Source: Pelargonium nanum (Eukaryota > Streptophyta > Magnoliopsida > Geraniales > Geraniaceae). From it: DNA of 26,119 nt. This document shows positions 1-11,679 of this stretch, in pieces (within the stretch, counting starts at the first letter, position 1; every line of letters begins with the position of its first letter). The position numbers and the translations under genes are program-made. Under the pieces are notes generated by a model. That model had not been told where the DNA came from. It did not search any database and worked only from the letters and a program-made list of their open reading frames with translations. The stretch covers positions 1 to 26,119 of the forward strand of contig JAYMTF010001123.1 in NCBI GenBank assembly GCA_036897485.1, given 5' to 3'.

Positions 1-71
1 ATAGAAACAGGACACTCATTTTGGGACAAAAAATTTAGACAAACAGGACACTCATTTTGGGACGGAGGGAG
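1..71. mobile_element. End of a Stowaway-type MITE (partial)
   Basis: The segment ends in GGACGGAGGGAG followed by TA. Read on the minus strand this is the CTCCCTCCGTCC terminus typical of Stowaway (Tc1/mariner) MITEs, with TA at 72-73 as the expected target duplication. A 21-base block, ACAGGACACTCATTTTGGGA plus C, occurs twice (7-27 and 41-61), so the end is internally duplicated. The other end lies outside the window. It probably sits in an intron of the BUB3-like gene that follows. Confidence 0.7.
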
Positions 72-296
72 TATTTCTTATCTATTCTTGGCTTTTAGTT
101 GTAGCACAATTTCAGATGCTGAAGCTCAAATTTTCTTGGAACTGTCAATATACTGAATTCATATATACCATGGACAAAAGAATAAGAGCAGTATATGCTT
201 GATAGCTTTTCAACTTATGTTATTTTGTATGAAAATTTTTATTAGTAGGTATAGATATAATGGCTAAGTATCTTCTTGTTCTATGCTTTGTTACAG

Positions 297-2290
297 ATAC
301 ATCTTTCGGTGCCGCCCAAAGTCAAAGGATGCAAACAAACATCTAGTATCAGTGAATGAAATTGTATTCAATCCAGCGTAGGTACCCTTATATTATTAGT
401 TTACTCTCCTGTATTATGGAAACTTATTTGTGGTGTATATATTTTTCGTTTAGCATCTTTGGTGCCTTTGTTACTGGTGACAATGAAGGCTATGTCGTTG
501 GATGGGATGCTCAAAGCAGGAAAAGACTATTTGAGGTATTACTTATCAGGATTTAATTATTTTGGATTCATTTGAAAGAATATATGAATTTTTTAGCAGT
601 TATATACTTTTTATGTCATGAAATGATGCTCTCAAATGAAGTGGTACATTTCATTTACGTATAAAACGTGTTTGGTAGTTCAAGTATCTAGTTTCAAATA
701 ACCTTGGCTGTCTTATGCTAGCCTAACACCATGTAGTACCTTATTTTTCCAAAAACTTTCATGTGTAAATTTTTTTGTTTCTTTTTTCATTTTGAAGCTA
801 TACATCATTATGATTTATGCCCTCCTGTCAAAACATTATCTCATTGATTCGATATTGTTTGTGGCTTGATGGAGAAATGGAAACATTATGTTGCCGTTTT
901 GGTTCATATGTGGTTCAGTTAACACTTAATTTTCTGTCACTTTCAGTTACCTAGATGTCCTAATAGTGTGGCATCCTTATCATATAATCACGGGGGACGA
1001 CTTTTGGCTGTTGCTTCATGTCACACATATCAAGAAGCTAATGAAATGTAAGTTACTGTTCTTTATCAGCTACATTCTTTCTGTTACATTATTTGCATGC
1101 CTCTCAACGTAAAGTGCAACATATAAATCATCGTCAATGGGTGCAACTGTGAGACTTAGCATCCTCAATATACAATGGAGCGTTTAGAGGACATTGTGAT
1201 CTCAAAAGATCGGTCTATACTGACGTTGGAAAAGAGAGAAAATTATGAACAATGTTATGGATATGGGGAGACTAATGAAACAAAATAGGACTGATTTTGA
1301 GCGGGTAAAATTTATGTTTAAGTAGTAGAAATTGGAGCGTTTAGAGGGCATTGTGATGTTAAAAGATTGGTTTGTAACAATGTTGAAAAGAGAGAAAAGC
1401 ATGGGCAAAGTTACGGATATGCTGAGACAAATGAAACAAAATAGGAGTGATTTTGAGCGAGAAAATTTGATGTTTATGCAGTAGAAGTTGGAAGGTTTAG
1501 AAGACATTGTGATCTTAAAGATTGGTCTGTAAGAACGTTGGAAAAGAGAAAATTATGAACGTTATGGTTATGCAGAGACTAATGAAACAAAATAGGAGTG
1601 ATTTTCAGCGAAAAAATGATTTTTAAGTAGTAGAAGTTGGAGCCTTTAGAAGACACTGTGATCTTAAAAGATTGGTCTGTAACAACGTTGGAAAACAGAG
1701 AAAATCATGAACGTTACAAAAATGCAGAGACTAATGAAACAGAATAGGAGTGAATTTGAGCGAGAAAAATTGATGTTTAAGCAGTAGAAGTCGGAGCGTT
1801 TAGAAGACATCGTGATCTTAAAAGGTTATCTTTAACGACGTTGGAAAAGAGAGAAAATTACGAACAACGTTACGGATGTGTAAAGACTAATGAAACAAAA
1901 TAAGAGTGATTATGAGCGAGAAAATTTGATGTTCAGCAGTAGAAGTTGGAGCGTTTAGAAGACATTGTGATCTTAAAAGATTGGTCTGTAACAATGTTGT
2001 TAAAGAGAGAAACCTATGAACAACGTTATGATCTTACGGATATCCAGAGACTATTCTACGCTAGTAGAAGTCTCACTTCATTACTGTTATCCAATCCATT
2101 GAGTTTTACTAGGTCTCTCAGTATTGCATGGTTAATGTAGAAAAATGGTGAATGTGAAAAGCAATGTTATCACAATTCACAAAACCAGTACAAGGTTGTT
2201 AATGTCTTCTCTTTGCACTTTTGTCTGTGCAGAGAAAATCCTCCTAAAATATTCCTACATGAAGTTGATGATAGCTTCAATGGAAAATGA
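297..2290 (+). CDS. BUB3.3: BUB3-like mitotic checkpoint WD40 protein, C-terminal part
   Basis: These are the last four exons of a BUB3-family WD40 beta-propeller, a spindle-assembly checkpoint protein that acts at kinetochores. Exons are 297-377, 454-535, 947-1047 and 2233-2290; all junctions are GT..AG and in phase. The joined peptide reads YIFRCRPKSKDANKHLVSVN, then FNPA joined to IFGAFVTGDNEGYVVGWDAQ, RLFELPRCPNSVASLSYNHG, and ends HEVDDSFNGK-stop. The GDNEGYVVGWD stretch is a WD repeat ending in Trp-Asp. The Arg-Cys-Arg-Pro-Lys-Ser and 'NSVASLSYNHGG' blocks are typical of plant BUB3, especially BUB3.3. The stop is TGA at 2288-2290. The gene's 5' part is outside the window. The last intron (1048-2232, 1185 bp) is almost filled by a tandem repeat. 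The family is secure; the BUB3.3 paralogue rests on remembered similarity. Confidence 0.88.
1177..2060. repeat. Tandem array of a ~155-bp unit inside the last BUB3-like intron
   Basis: The word GGAGCGTTTAGA, with small variants, recurs at about 1177, 1334, 1490, 1639, 1793 and 1948, giving spacings of 149-157 bp. Each unit continues with 'cattgtgatcttaaaagat', 'gttggaaaagagagaaaa' and 'gactaatgaaacaaaatag'. There are about six diverged copies, and the last breaks down after about 2050. The unit is not a multiple of three, and most copies share stops, so it is not a coding repeat of the host gene. I do not recognise the family. Confidence 0.85.
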
Positions 2291-3598
2291 TGGTTCATGA
2301 CTTGCTTGGAAATGAAGGTGAAAGCCTTTATCTACAATTTGTCATCACCAATGATGTTTGTAATTTATAAATTATTTGTTGAGAGTGACTTAATTGCTAC
2401 TTATGTCTTTTCAATGTATTACCAAACTTTTAAAAGAAAGAAGATTTGAATTCAACTCTTTGTACACATTTTTTTTTTTCTATGTATGATAGTAGTAGAC
2501 AATGATCAATGAAATTTTATACAACGTCGACGCAGAAATATAGACAATACACTAATGGTAAACTTTTAGACGAATATATAGTTATATTTATGTGCATTTA
2601 CGAGTAGAATGTCACATTGGACATGTAATTTTGAAGTAGAATATTTTGTTGTCTTTATACCCTAAGCATCTTGATAGTTGATATCAACATGGTCATTGTG
2701 GAATGTTGACCATAGAAAAGAATAATCATATCAAGCATTGTGATGCTTCTTTCCACTTATATAGTGTATGTCATATCAAGCATTATTTATAAAAAAAATT
2801 ATGCTTGTACACTATTCCCATATAATGCAATATCAAAATTTGATAAGTTAACTCAAATATTTGAAAATTATTACGTGGAAAAATACTATGCCACATGCTT
2901 CAATTCATTCAATTTTTTATAAACATTATTTTTGTTGAGCTACGCAACAAAAACCGCAGTGGATTTAAAAAAAAAAAAACAAAAACCGTAGTTCTTTTTT
3001 GCATCTCATCATAATATCAATTCTCGTAAACGAGATAAACTCACATTCTCGTTGAAAGTATAGTACAACTGTAGGACTAAATATTTATATTTGAATCTAT
3101 GAACATTTGAAATTCATTCTGATTTAAACTTATTTGATTGAACTATTTTTGAGTTATGTTAAAATATGATATTAGACGTTCACGTATCTGAATTTTCTTG
3201 AATTTAATTTAGAGTTGTTTTTATTCATTTGAACTCAAATAAAACTAGTCTGAAATTCGAATTATCATCTCTGCCTCTACATAGTTGATAAAGTTTGTGG
3301 AACCGTCTGATTAAGATCAAGTGGTACCCATGACGTGATCACCAAATCAAACGACACATGATCTCACACAATAACATATCTCACTTGCCGTCAGCAACAG
3401 CAGCCGTCCACGTGCGTCTCTCACCACCTCAGCGTTCCTATCACGCAAACAAGGCGCAATGATATTTAATTTTTATTCCCAAAAAAAGAAATGTCTCATC
3501 GAATCGATCATCGCCGTTCACGCTCTCCAAGATCCAACGGTTCAGTAACAGCTTTGTCAAAACCCTAGACCCAGAAATTCCCAAATTTCTCCTCCGCC
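2291..3598. other. BUB3-like 3'UTR and spacer upstream of eIF5A
   Basis: The first few hundred bases are probably 3'UTR of the BUB3-like gene. The rest is AT-rich with no coding signal that I can support. The word TATCAAGCATT occurs twice (near 2728 and 2774). A T tract lies near 2469 and an A tract near 2968. A G-box palindrome, CACGTG, at 3409-3414 lies about 190 bp upstream of the eIF5A TATA box. Confidence 0.5.
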
Positions 3599-3600
3599 GT

Positions 3601-3608
3601 ATATATAC
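3601..3608 (+). promoter_or_regulatory. Probable TATA box of eIF5A
   Basis: TATATATA lies 121 bp upstream of the eIF5A start codon. A pyrimidine-rich leader (CTCTCTCTCC around 3674-3684) follows it, which fits a highly expressed plant translation-factor gene. Transcription would start near 3630-3640. This is inferred from sequence alone. Confidence 0.55.
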
Positions 3609-3728
3609 CGCCTGAGATCGTAACTCAATTTCTCTTGCTGTTGCTACCACTGCTTGGAACCACCATTCTGATCTCTCTCTCCTTCCTACTCCTTCTCTGT
3701 GTGTTTTCGAAGCTCGATCGGAGCAGCC

Positions 3729-5876
3729 ATGTCGGACGAGGAGCACCACTTCGAGTCTAAGGCCGATGCCGGAGCTTCGAAGACCTACCCTATGCAGGCC
3801 GGTGCCATCCGTAAGAACGGATACATCGTCATCAAGAACCGTCCCTGCAAGGTTAGTATCAATTATCTATTTTTTTCCGTGTATCTGGAGTTGTGATGAG
3901 ATCGTCGTTGACGTCTTTGATTCAATTGCTGTTGTTTTTTTCGCTGTGTTTGTTTTCCTCTTCCTCATGATAGTGTCTTGTGGTGGCGATCTGTGGATTT
4001 GTTTTCTCGCTTCTTACGTATACCTATCTTCAATTTATGTTTTGGTTTGGCGCCTATTTGTTGAATGTACTGTTTTGTTTTGTTTCCTGAGAAAATTCGA
4101 TTAATTTACCGGCTTTTCAGTCGATAGTTATGGAACATAATCTATACTTGTAATTGGTAATATCTGCATAACTCTTTATGCTCAAAGAAAATTTCTTTAT
4201 TTTATCTTTTTTCTTGTGCGGTTCTTAGGAATTTTTTATATTAATAATTGTTTGATTTTTGGCACCTTTAGTTTAGGCTGTTTTTTTTTTACTTGATTGG
4301 TATGTCTACAAGTAAAAAGGCTTAAACTGAACATTTCAAGGACTATAGAGATTTAGTTTATTAAGTTAAACTGAACTTTTCAGTTGAACAGAGATTCTGT
4401 TTTGACCAAATTTGTTGAACTCTTGTTTTCATTTGGTATGTTTATTTATAATTTTCTGTAGGGTAATTTGTACTTATTTAAGGTCTTGTCTGAACCTCTT
4501 CATAACATTATTTATGATCATAGTGCAGCATGGTTTGTGTTTCTCTCTACCATTCAAGCAATTAAAACTTTGTAACAACAAATTACAGCGAAGTGAGCTA
4601 AAGCTCCTATGCCACCATGTTGGGTATGAATCAAATACAGATCACCAACTTGCAAGAAAAAGAGGAGCAAATTTGATAAAAAAAAATGAAAACACAAAGC
4701 ACAATACTTTGAATGTGGAAAACCTTTTAGATTAACATGAAAGGCACCGAATGTTTCTATTACACATGAAGCTCCATTATGATTAGAAATAAAGTTGCTA
4801 GGATATTCAAATAAAAGTTGAAATTGATAAAAATAGGCCTTCAATCAATAGGAAACAAACATGCTAAATAATATAAAATTGCTATTTTTCTCATTCATTT
4901 TCTCTCGTGGTAGCTATAATTTGATTTTACATCATATTATTAACCCCAAACATATATCAATACATGTTGGAATTTTGAATGTTTTTTCATTTATACTTAC
5001 ATATTTTGTCGTTTTGCTTCAGGTTGTTGAGGTTTCCACTTCCAAAACTGGCAAGCACGGGCATGCGAAGTGCCACTTTGTTGCAATAGATATCTTCAAT
5101 GGCAAGAAGCTTGAGGATATTGTTCCCTCTTCCCACAACTGTGATGTATGAACTATGAAGTTACTGCTAGTTTATTTGTGTCCATTTTAACTTGCAAGAT
5201 TTATGTTTCCTTCTTTTATTTATAATACGTTAAGCAGTGTTTTTATTTATATAACAGGTTCCCCATGTCAACCGTACTGATTACCAGCTGATTGACATCT
5301 CTGAGGATGGATTTGTATGTTGACGCTTAAGCTACCAATGTCTGGTTGTTTGTATGTATGTATATGTATGTTCAGTTCTTACTTATTGCATTGTTCCGTA
5401 TTGAAAACATGTTAGGTGAGTCTGCTGACTGACAATGGCAACACCAAGGATGACCTGAGACTTCCAACCGATGATGCTCTGCTTACCCAGGTTAGGTTTC
5501 GCTCTGGTATTTTAGGATCCTGTGGTTTCCATTATAGAGAAAACGCTTGAATGCTTGCGGGTAATGAAATTAGGTATTGTCTAGAATATAATTTTTATTC
5601 AAGAATTGGAATTGGAGTGATATTGTTGTTTGGATTATGATTTTTTTTAATCATGACAGAGTGACTGATTTGTTGTCCTATTCCAAATATTTTAACAGCC
5701 TAAGTTTGTTTTGGTCTTGTTGGATTAAGCAAAGGTTTTGGGGCCAAGTTAATATATATTTTTTGGCTATGCAGATCAAGGATGGATTTGGTGAGGGTAA
5801 AGACCTGGTTGTTACTGTTATGTCTGCTATGGGAGAGGAGCAGATCTGTGCTCTCAAGGACATTGGCCCCAAGTAA
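3729..5876 (+). CDS. eIF5A: Translation factor eIF5A, complete, five exons
   Basis: eIF5A binds the ribosome and relieves stalling, mainly at polyproline stretches, and also aids termination; it acts in the cytoplasm. Exons are 3729-3851, 5023-5145, 5258-5314, 5416-5490 and 5775-5876, giving 159 residues, the usual plant length. The hypusination loop reads [12 protein letters not shown], with the modified lysine at residue 52. The N-terminus starts [10 protein letters not shown], the C-terminal OB fold includes [18 protein letters not shown] and DDLRLPTDD, and the protein ends ALKDIGPK before TAA. The start follows GAGCAGCC and matches the family's MSDEEHHFE start. Intron 1 is unusually long at 1171 bp. 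The next gene (IPK) converges on this one, with about 525 bp between the stop codons. No defects are seen. Confidence 0.97.
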
Positions 5877-6401
5877 TTCTCCTGATGTTATGTAGACGCA
5901 TGGAGGTTCGGTAACTCAGAACTATGAAGTGAAACAGATAGTTATTGTTGTCCTTCTGTTCCATTTGGTGTCTTGTTTTCATGTCGGATCTTCCAATTTC
6001 TGTGTCATGTTTGGAAATAGAAGCATAACTTCCTTTACAAGAAGAAAAAAAGATTGTTAGGTTTGTTTCGATTTTTGGTTTTAGTTGCAGTTTGTGCACA
6101 TGTTTCTGTGAATTCTGTTATCCGTGTGGAAATCTATAATTATAATATTACAGTATTTGTGGCTTTGTTATGTAATGTTCATTATTGTTCAATTATTTTG
6201 CAATTGCATATTCACTAATTGGAATGATACAACGTTCAAACTAGATTTCGTAAAGTTTCTTGCACACGTTACATTCTCCTCCCAGGGAGCAAAACTCAAG
6301 GAAATACTCAATCCTTCCCTCCAGACTTGAGTTGATTTTTGCAATTTGGGCTTTGAAACTCAAAAATAGTAGTAAACTAGTTTTCCTGATTGGCATTTCT
6401 T
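5877..6401. other. Convergent 3' region of eIF5A and IPK
   Basis: This holds the 3'UTRs of eIF5A (+) and of the isopentenyl phosphate kinase gene (-). It is T-rich on the plus strand and has no separate gene that I can support. The two 3'UTRs may approach or overlap, but the sequence alone does not fix the poly(A) sites. Confidence 0.5.
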
Positions 6402-9400
6402 CTACCTGTTGAACCGAATAATTGTCCCGCGCCAGTCATTGGGGATGCCATCTCTCAGTTCCCCACTTATGGCCCTCAGTGAATGGTTTGTAGCTGCCTG
6501 TGTTGAGCCAAAAGAGGAAAACAAGTGAGCTAAACAGCAAAACTGATTATGGGAACACAAACTTTAGTTCGGCTTAGGCACCTTAACGATGTACACATCG
6601 ATGCCAAGTTTTGCTATTGCTGCTGCTTCTGATATCTTGGTTTCCATCCCGCCAGTAGTATCATGGGCTGCTACCGTTATTTTAACTGTTGATGATGAGA
6701 ACGAGAAATCTTATACTAGCTGGAAATTTGTGTCGTAACATAACAGGTTTGTGCTTGAGAACCCAACACGTTTAATAATCGTGTCGTGTGGTGACACGCC
6801 CAACATGCACACTTAAGAGTATAATTGTAAATAAATCTTAATAAAGTGCATTATGTGTTGGTACTACTGTGCATTATGTATTGGTTCATGATCGTGTCAA
6901 CACGGCTCATTTAGTTACCGTGTTAAATGTTTTGTCTTCGTGTTGTGTTCATAAACATGTCACGTTCATGTTGGGTCGTGGAATACACAACTATTCTTCA
7001 GCACAACACGCACGAATTACTAGCTCTTCAACATATTTGACTCTCGGTGTTTAGGATCACATGTTTACAATGGCATCGGGATAGCAGCAAATATTGGTCT
7101 ATTTACTAGATTAAGTATAAGAATCAGTATAGTATGTCCATAAAGAAGATGCAAAATAGTAATGTCAACCGTTTGTGATTCCTGGTTAGTACTTGCTCCC
7201 GTTATAAGACAGAAACATACCAAAACCAGAAACTTGCCAGAAACCGAAAGCTACCACTTGAATATAAGATCACTACCTAAAACACCTATTTGACTACTTA
7301 AGCTAACCCGAGTATCTCATCAGTCCTCTGCTTGGTACATTTCAAGGTCACGAAATGATCAAATATCTATTTTACCCGTAACAAAGTACATGCTCTTTCA
7401 ATAAATTATCAACAGTCAGCACATCGATGAGGTCATTTCAAGTTTTCAACAACTAAGCATGAGTTAATAGACAGACTCTATCATACCAATAATGCAAATG
7501 CAGTATCTTTCACTAACCTTGTTCCATATTCTCTGGATCCGGTTTTACAACTGACCAGCTCCCGTCTTCATCTACAGCTGTTGCAATTGAAAAATTGGTT
7601 ATGCCCCATCCAGTATAACTAATCATCTAATCAATTTGACACTATCACATTTGCTTACCAATCTCCTCTAAAAGCACTGCATTAGGTTCTGTTGGGGGAC
7701 GGTCATACACTCCCAAAACATCTGTCTTCAATGCACGATGTTAAATGGAAACCAAGAGCGAAGTGTTGTTTTAAATGTGCAAGACGGAAATAAACAGGTT
7801 AAAATTTCTGGTATCGAACTTACTAGGAATAGCTATAATACCGTGACAAACATGAAAAGCAAGGGGAAATGTGGCATAATTATGCAGTTCGATCATAGAA
7901 ATTTTGTTCCTTTCACGACTCAACTGTGATGAATATTAACTAGGACGCAAAAAAAACAGATAAAAATGCATTGCCAAGATCACTTCTACTGACGATGACA
8001 GAAACCTTGTTATATATATATATATATATATATATATGCAGGTTTAAAAGTCAATCAGGTTCATGAACTTTTAAATGACACGTCAGCGACTCTAAGGTCA
8101 ATCATTAGAGTTAATAAGTCAAACTAACGGGAGGGACTAAACTGGCCTAAAGTCTTAAAGTTCAGGGACCCAAGTGGGTTATATAAAGTACAAGGACTAA
8201 ATCCCTAAAATGGTGATTTTCTCAAAGTCCGAAGACCCAGTAAACCATTAAACCTATATATGCAGCAAAAAAAAAGATGGAGTAATTTGAACCATTTAGA
8301 TTTAAGTTATTTAACCACCAATTAGTGTCCATGAAAAATGATAGTAGACAAAAATTATTCAATGGGATGTGGATACGAGAAAAACAACATATTCTGGCTT
8401 TAATTCTGCTGCCAGATGCCGTATTATAACATCTCCACTCAATATGGTGCAACCCTGAAATGAGAATAAACTCATTGATTAAGAAAATGTCAGTCAATGA
8501 ACAATAAGAAGATATATACTTCACTCTAATATAAGCGAACCAGCAAGTCATCAAGTACTGCATCTCCATGCAAGACCTACAAAGCAAGAATCAGTTTTCT
8601 ATTAAACATTTCCTCACAGGTTTATTATGAAGACGTGAAAGGGAAAAAAAAACAATCAATGATTTTCTCACAACACTAGTGCACTAGCTTATACAATCAT
8701 AGCCTGCATGTAACTGATGTAGGACGAGGTGAACTGATGATGTGAGAGAGGGAGAGAGAGAGAGAGAGAGGAAACTAAGAAAGAGCAAGAACTCGAGCTA
8801 CTGATGAGCAATCAGTCACATATCAGCCAAGTAATCTGTAACCAATAATCCTCCTAAACCAACAACTAAATAAAATCCTGAAACTCGAGCGGGTCTGAGA
8901 GTGATATCGTAAGATGGTAATCCTTACATTCTCTACTAATTTTAATCAGAATATGATTTATTTATGCTGTTCAAAAATTATGGACGCCAGATTTACATGT
9001 CTGGATACAAAGTGTCGTAAGAAGTGTCGGTCACAGGCCCCTCTAAGAGGTCCAAGATCCAACATGATACTATAACGATTCCAAGTCCAACACGGGGTAT
9101 AATGGTACCATAAGGTGAGGCTTGTGACTTGAAAACCATATAATTTGCTATTGATGCACCTTTTTGACAAAATCATCAGTTATATTGAACCAAAAACGTC
9201 AACGTGTTTTTTTTGTCTCCACCTCTTAATTCCTGGTGACGTCTTTAGCAAACTTTTCACTCAACAAGTCATGTGATGATAGAGATGTGACCTAAACTAA
9301 CATCATATATCCATGACAGTATAGTACGCATAATCATTTGCGCTTTGTGGAAGAAAAGAAACATAAAAGAACGTCAAAATATTGCAGCTGAACTTCAATT

Positions 9401-11365
9401 ATCACAACCAATCACCTATATGCAAACTTACAGGTATAAAACCAGAGTCGATTGCATTAGCCACCATGGACAAATCAGCTGAAGTCATCTGCAAAAAAGA
9501 GCAAAGCTTAGATAGGAAACCTCCTGACTAAAGAGTGAGGGAAAGACAAAAATAGGAACGCCCCCAGACGCATATAATTTAAAAAACACAGTGTATCTGA
9601 ATGATCCTAACGTTTCTTTTGCTGGTTGACCATCCACATGCAAACGGAGACATACCAATAGAAGGAATACCCTCTGCAACAGAAACACGGATAATTGTTA
9701 GGCTCATAAGCTCTACTTCTTGTATACTTACAGCAGATAAAGGAAAGCATTCAATCGACAGATACTCATAACCTAAGACAAAGTAGTTCAGCAGATACTA
9801 GTTTAGTAGTGGTCATGTAGCAGCTTCATGCAAATTAAATATCCTATGGTATTACTGTGCCAGAGAGGCAATATTTTTCTACAAGAATTGACTCATTTGA
9901 GTGTTTGTCACTTTAAGGAACACTTAATGGAAAAGAAAAAACAATATTATCCATATTTGAGAAAAGAAGTTTGGTTCAAACAGAAACTAGTAAGTTTGTA
10001 TTCCGAATTTCCGATCAAATCAAGTTTTTGCTGAGTACATTCTTTTAGCAAATGGATCGCACATGAAAAACTAAGAGTGAAGACAATAGTTCATATTTTC
10101 CTTATCTGCCAAAGACGAGCTATAAAAATGGCTGAATTTATTACATGGTCAGATCCCATCTATGGGTGGCGTTTGCTAGCCGGTGAACTAGGGGTGAATA
10201 CCACACAAAGACATCAATAACATCTATAAAACTATAGCCTCTTAAATTCAGTACCTCGAGCTAGAGCTCTAACAATTTCAAGATTGAGAGTTGTAACCTG
10301 AAACCAACAGAAAAAATGCCATGAGATCCAAGATACCCTAATTCCATCATGATTTGTACGCAACAAATGAATAAAAAGAATCTTACCGATATGCGTGTTG
10401 CGACAAAACCAGCCTTAACCAGGGGTTGGTTCAATCCACCTTTATGAACCCCAGATTTGCTGGCTTGAAAGTGCCCAAAGGAACCTGAAACCAACATTGC
10501 CATAGAAATGACCATAAGTTCACATGCTCAATGAACTAAAAATATATATGGAGTTATGAATTCAAATATGCTCAAAGCCTATGGTACCGTTACTTATGTG
10601 GAAACATAAAGAGACCAAAGAAAAGCACAGCTATTTAACAGTGAAAAGTGGAAACTATAATCATTGAAGCTTGAGGTCGAAATGTATTTATCGACAACGA
10701 ACAACGCAGACATTCAATTCAGCACATGAAAGCGACCCGACTAACCTGCTCCATGAACAACAATATAGCTTCTCGAGTCCAACAACTGCTGATCCTCAAA
10801 ATCATCCACATCAGGACACATTTCTGAAACTCCAGCTCTCTTGCTCCAATCCATCCCAATAACCTTCCCTGAACAAGACCCTGGATTCATAGCTTGCCTC
10901 AGCTGCGACGAAACCGTTTTGAGATCTTCTTCATTTATCTTCTCTATTTCATTTTTGCAAGTGATTGCTGCACCACCTGCAATTAAACAAATACATCATA
11001 TCAATAACCTTCTATGGTATGTCACTTGAAAGTTCAAAACCACATGGTTTCTTAATCAAACTGATAAAATCAGAACATGGGTTTCAATTTTTACAGCTTC
11101 CCATTAATCAAATCTGAACTCAACAAACTTCATTTCTCAAAGTTCATACACCAATAAGATCAGAACACGGTAAAATCACAGAGTCAATAAAAAACCCAGA
11201 AACCAAATTCAAATTCTAGTGTTGATACAGTATGGGATTGAGAAACTGAGGATTTTAAGATTAGATGAACTGACCCAGTTTCACTATGCAACGAAGTGGC
11301 TTGGTCAGGTTAAAGGCGCGATTTTTAGCGCTGCTTTGATGGCTCGTTTGGTTCTCATGCTCCAT
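6402..11365 (-). CDS. IPK: Isopentenyl phosphate kinase (archaeal-type IPK), complete, twelve exons
   Basis: The enzyme phosphorylates isopentenyl (and dimethylallyl) phosphate with ATP, returning the monophosphates to the isoprenoid pool. It belongs to the amino acid kinase superfamily. Minus-strand exons, in order: 11365-11275, 10976-10746, 10484-10387, 10297-10255, 9673-9612, 9488-9432, 8576-8541, 8454-8377, 7725-7659, 7577-7518, 6685-6582 and 6497-6402. All are in phase and give 340 residues, near the plant length. Visible blocks are the N-terminal IVKLGGGAAITC, VVHGAGSFGHFQASKSGVHK with the conserved catalytic-type His near residue 112, GMSPFACGWST, VLHGDAVLDDLL, GCTILSGDVIIRHLAAELKP, TDVLGVYDRPP and AHDTTGGMETKISEAAAIAK. 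It ends TIIRFNR-TAG. The start at 11365 is the first ATG; a second ATG seven bases downstream is out of frame. The introns carry transposon remnants, but the reading frame is intact. Upstream are GGGCC/TGGGCC elements. Confidence 0.95.
6735..7045. mobile_element. Probable transposon remnant in the tenth IPK intron
   Basis: The stretch is packed with short variants of 'cgtgtcgtgt', 'caacacg' and 'gttgggtcgtgg' on both strands, for example near 6770, 6897 and 6975. Such text is common in degenerate plant DNA transposon ends. I see no coding capacity and no clear target duplication. The assignment rests on composition and recalled similarity, so the family is left open. Confidence 0.4.
8010..8037. 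repeat. (TA)n microsatellite
   Basis: An uninterrupted alternation of T and A of about 28 bp lies in the IPK intron between exons 8 and 9. It directly borders the transposon-like segment that follows. Confidence 0.95.
8040..8215. mobile_element. Solitary Mutator-like terminal repeat remnant in an IPK intron
   Basis: Read on the minus strand, the segment begins AGGGATTTAGTCCTTGTACT and goes on with 'gggtccctgaactttaa', 'tagtccctcccgttag' and 'gacgtgtca'. This 'ggtccctgaactt' and 'ccgttag...acgtg' layout resembles the ends of many plant Mutator-like elements, including the Pack-MULE at 24546 in this window. I see no partner end, so it may be a solo end or a deleted element. Confidence 0.45.
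8741..8770. repeat. (GA)n microsatellite
   Basis: A GA-rich tract with a few interruptions lies in the IPK intron between exons 6 and 7. Confidence 0.9.
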
Positions 11366-11516
11366 TGAGCTTCTGGGTTCAGTTCTTTTCTTGTTTCTCT
11401 TCTACAGTAACAAATCTGTGATCGATGCCGATGTTGGTGTGTAAGGTGTGTTCACAGTGTTTGAGTTTAGCTGGAAAATTCTCTGACTCGGCTCGGAGAG
11501 TTGGATCGTCCCAACT

Positions 11517-11672
11517 GACTCAGAGAACCACGCCGAGTCAGTTTTAAGGATTGGTTGGGCCCTTGGGCCGTGTCCCATATTGTATAGACCAACGGTTTGG
11601 AAATTGAATCGGCCCATATGACTCAGAGAGTCCATTCAAGGATCAGTTGGGCCCATGGGCCGTGGCCCAACT
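11517..11672 (-). promoter_or_regulatory. IPK upstream region with clustered TGGGCC/GGCCCA elements
   Basis: Two related blocks about 103 bp apart begin GACTCAGAG (11517 and 11620) and run into TGGGCCC(T/A)TGGGCCGTG. Other GGCCCA and GGCCCAA words lie between and after them. GGCCCA/TGGGCC are site II elements bound by TCP factors, usual in plant housekeeping promoters. The cluster begins about 150 bp upstream of the IPK start, so it most likely serves that gene. Confidence 0.55.
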
Positions 11673-11679
11673 GTAAATA

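Noticed and set aside
1202..1507. Open minus-strand frame of 101 codons in the BUB3-like intron
   Set aside because: It is the antisense of two copies of the tandem array; its own sequence repeats, and it has no recognisable domain.
4412..4844. Open frames on both strands inside eIF5A intron 1
   Set aside because: They have no domain or codon signal, and the flanking exons splice cleanly across them.
8222..8587. Single minus-strand frame of 121 codons taken as a gene
   Set aside because: It overlaps two IPK exons read partly in the wrong frame and runs through the intron. The IPK exons with splice sites explain the similarity better.
8958..9176. Minus-strand frame of 72 codons in an IPK intron
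   Set aside because: It might be a retrotransposon remnant, but I recognise no motif and see no element ends, so it is not listed.
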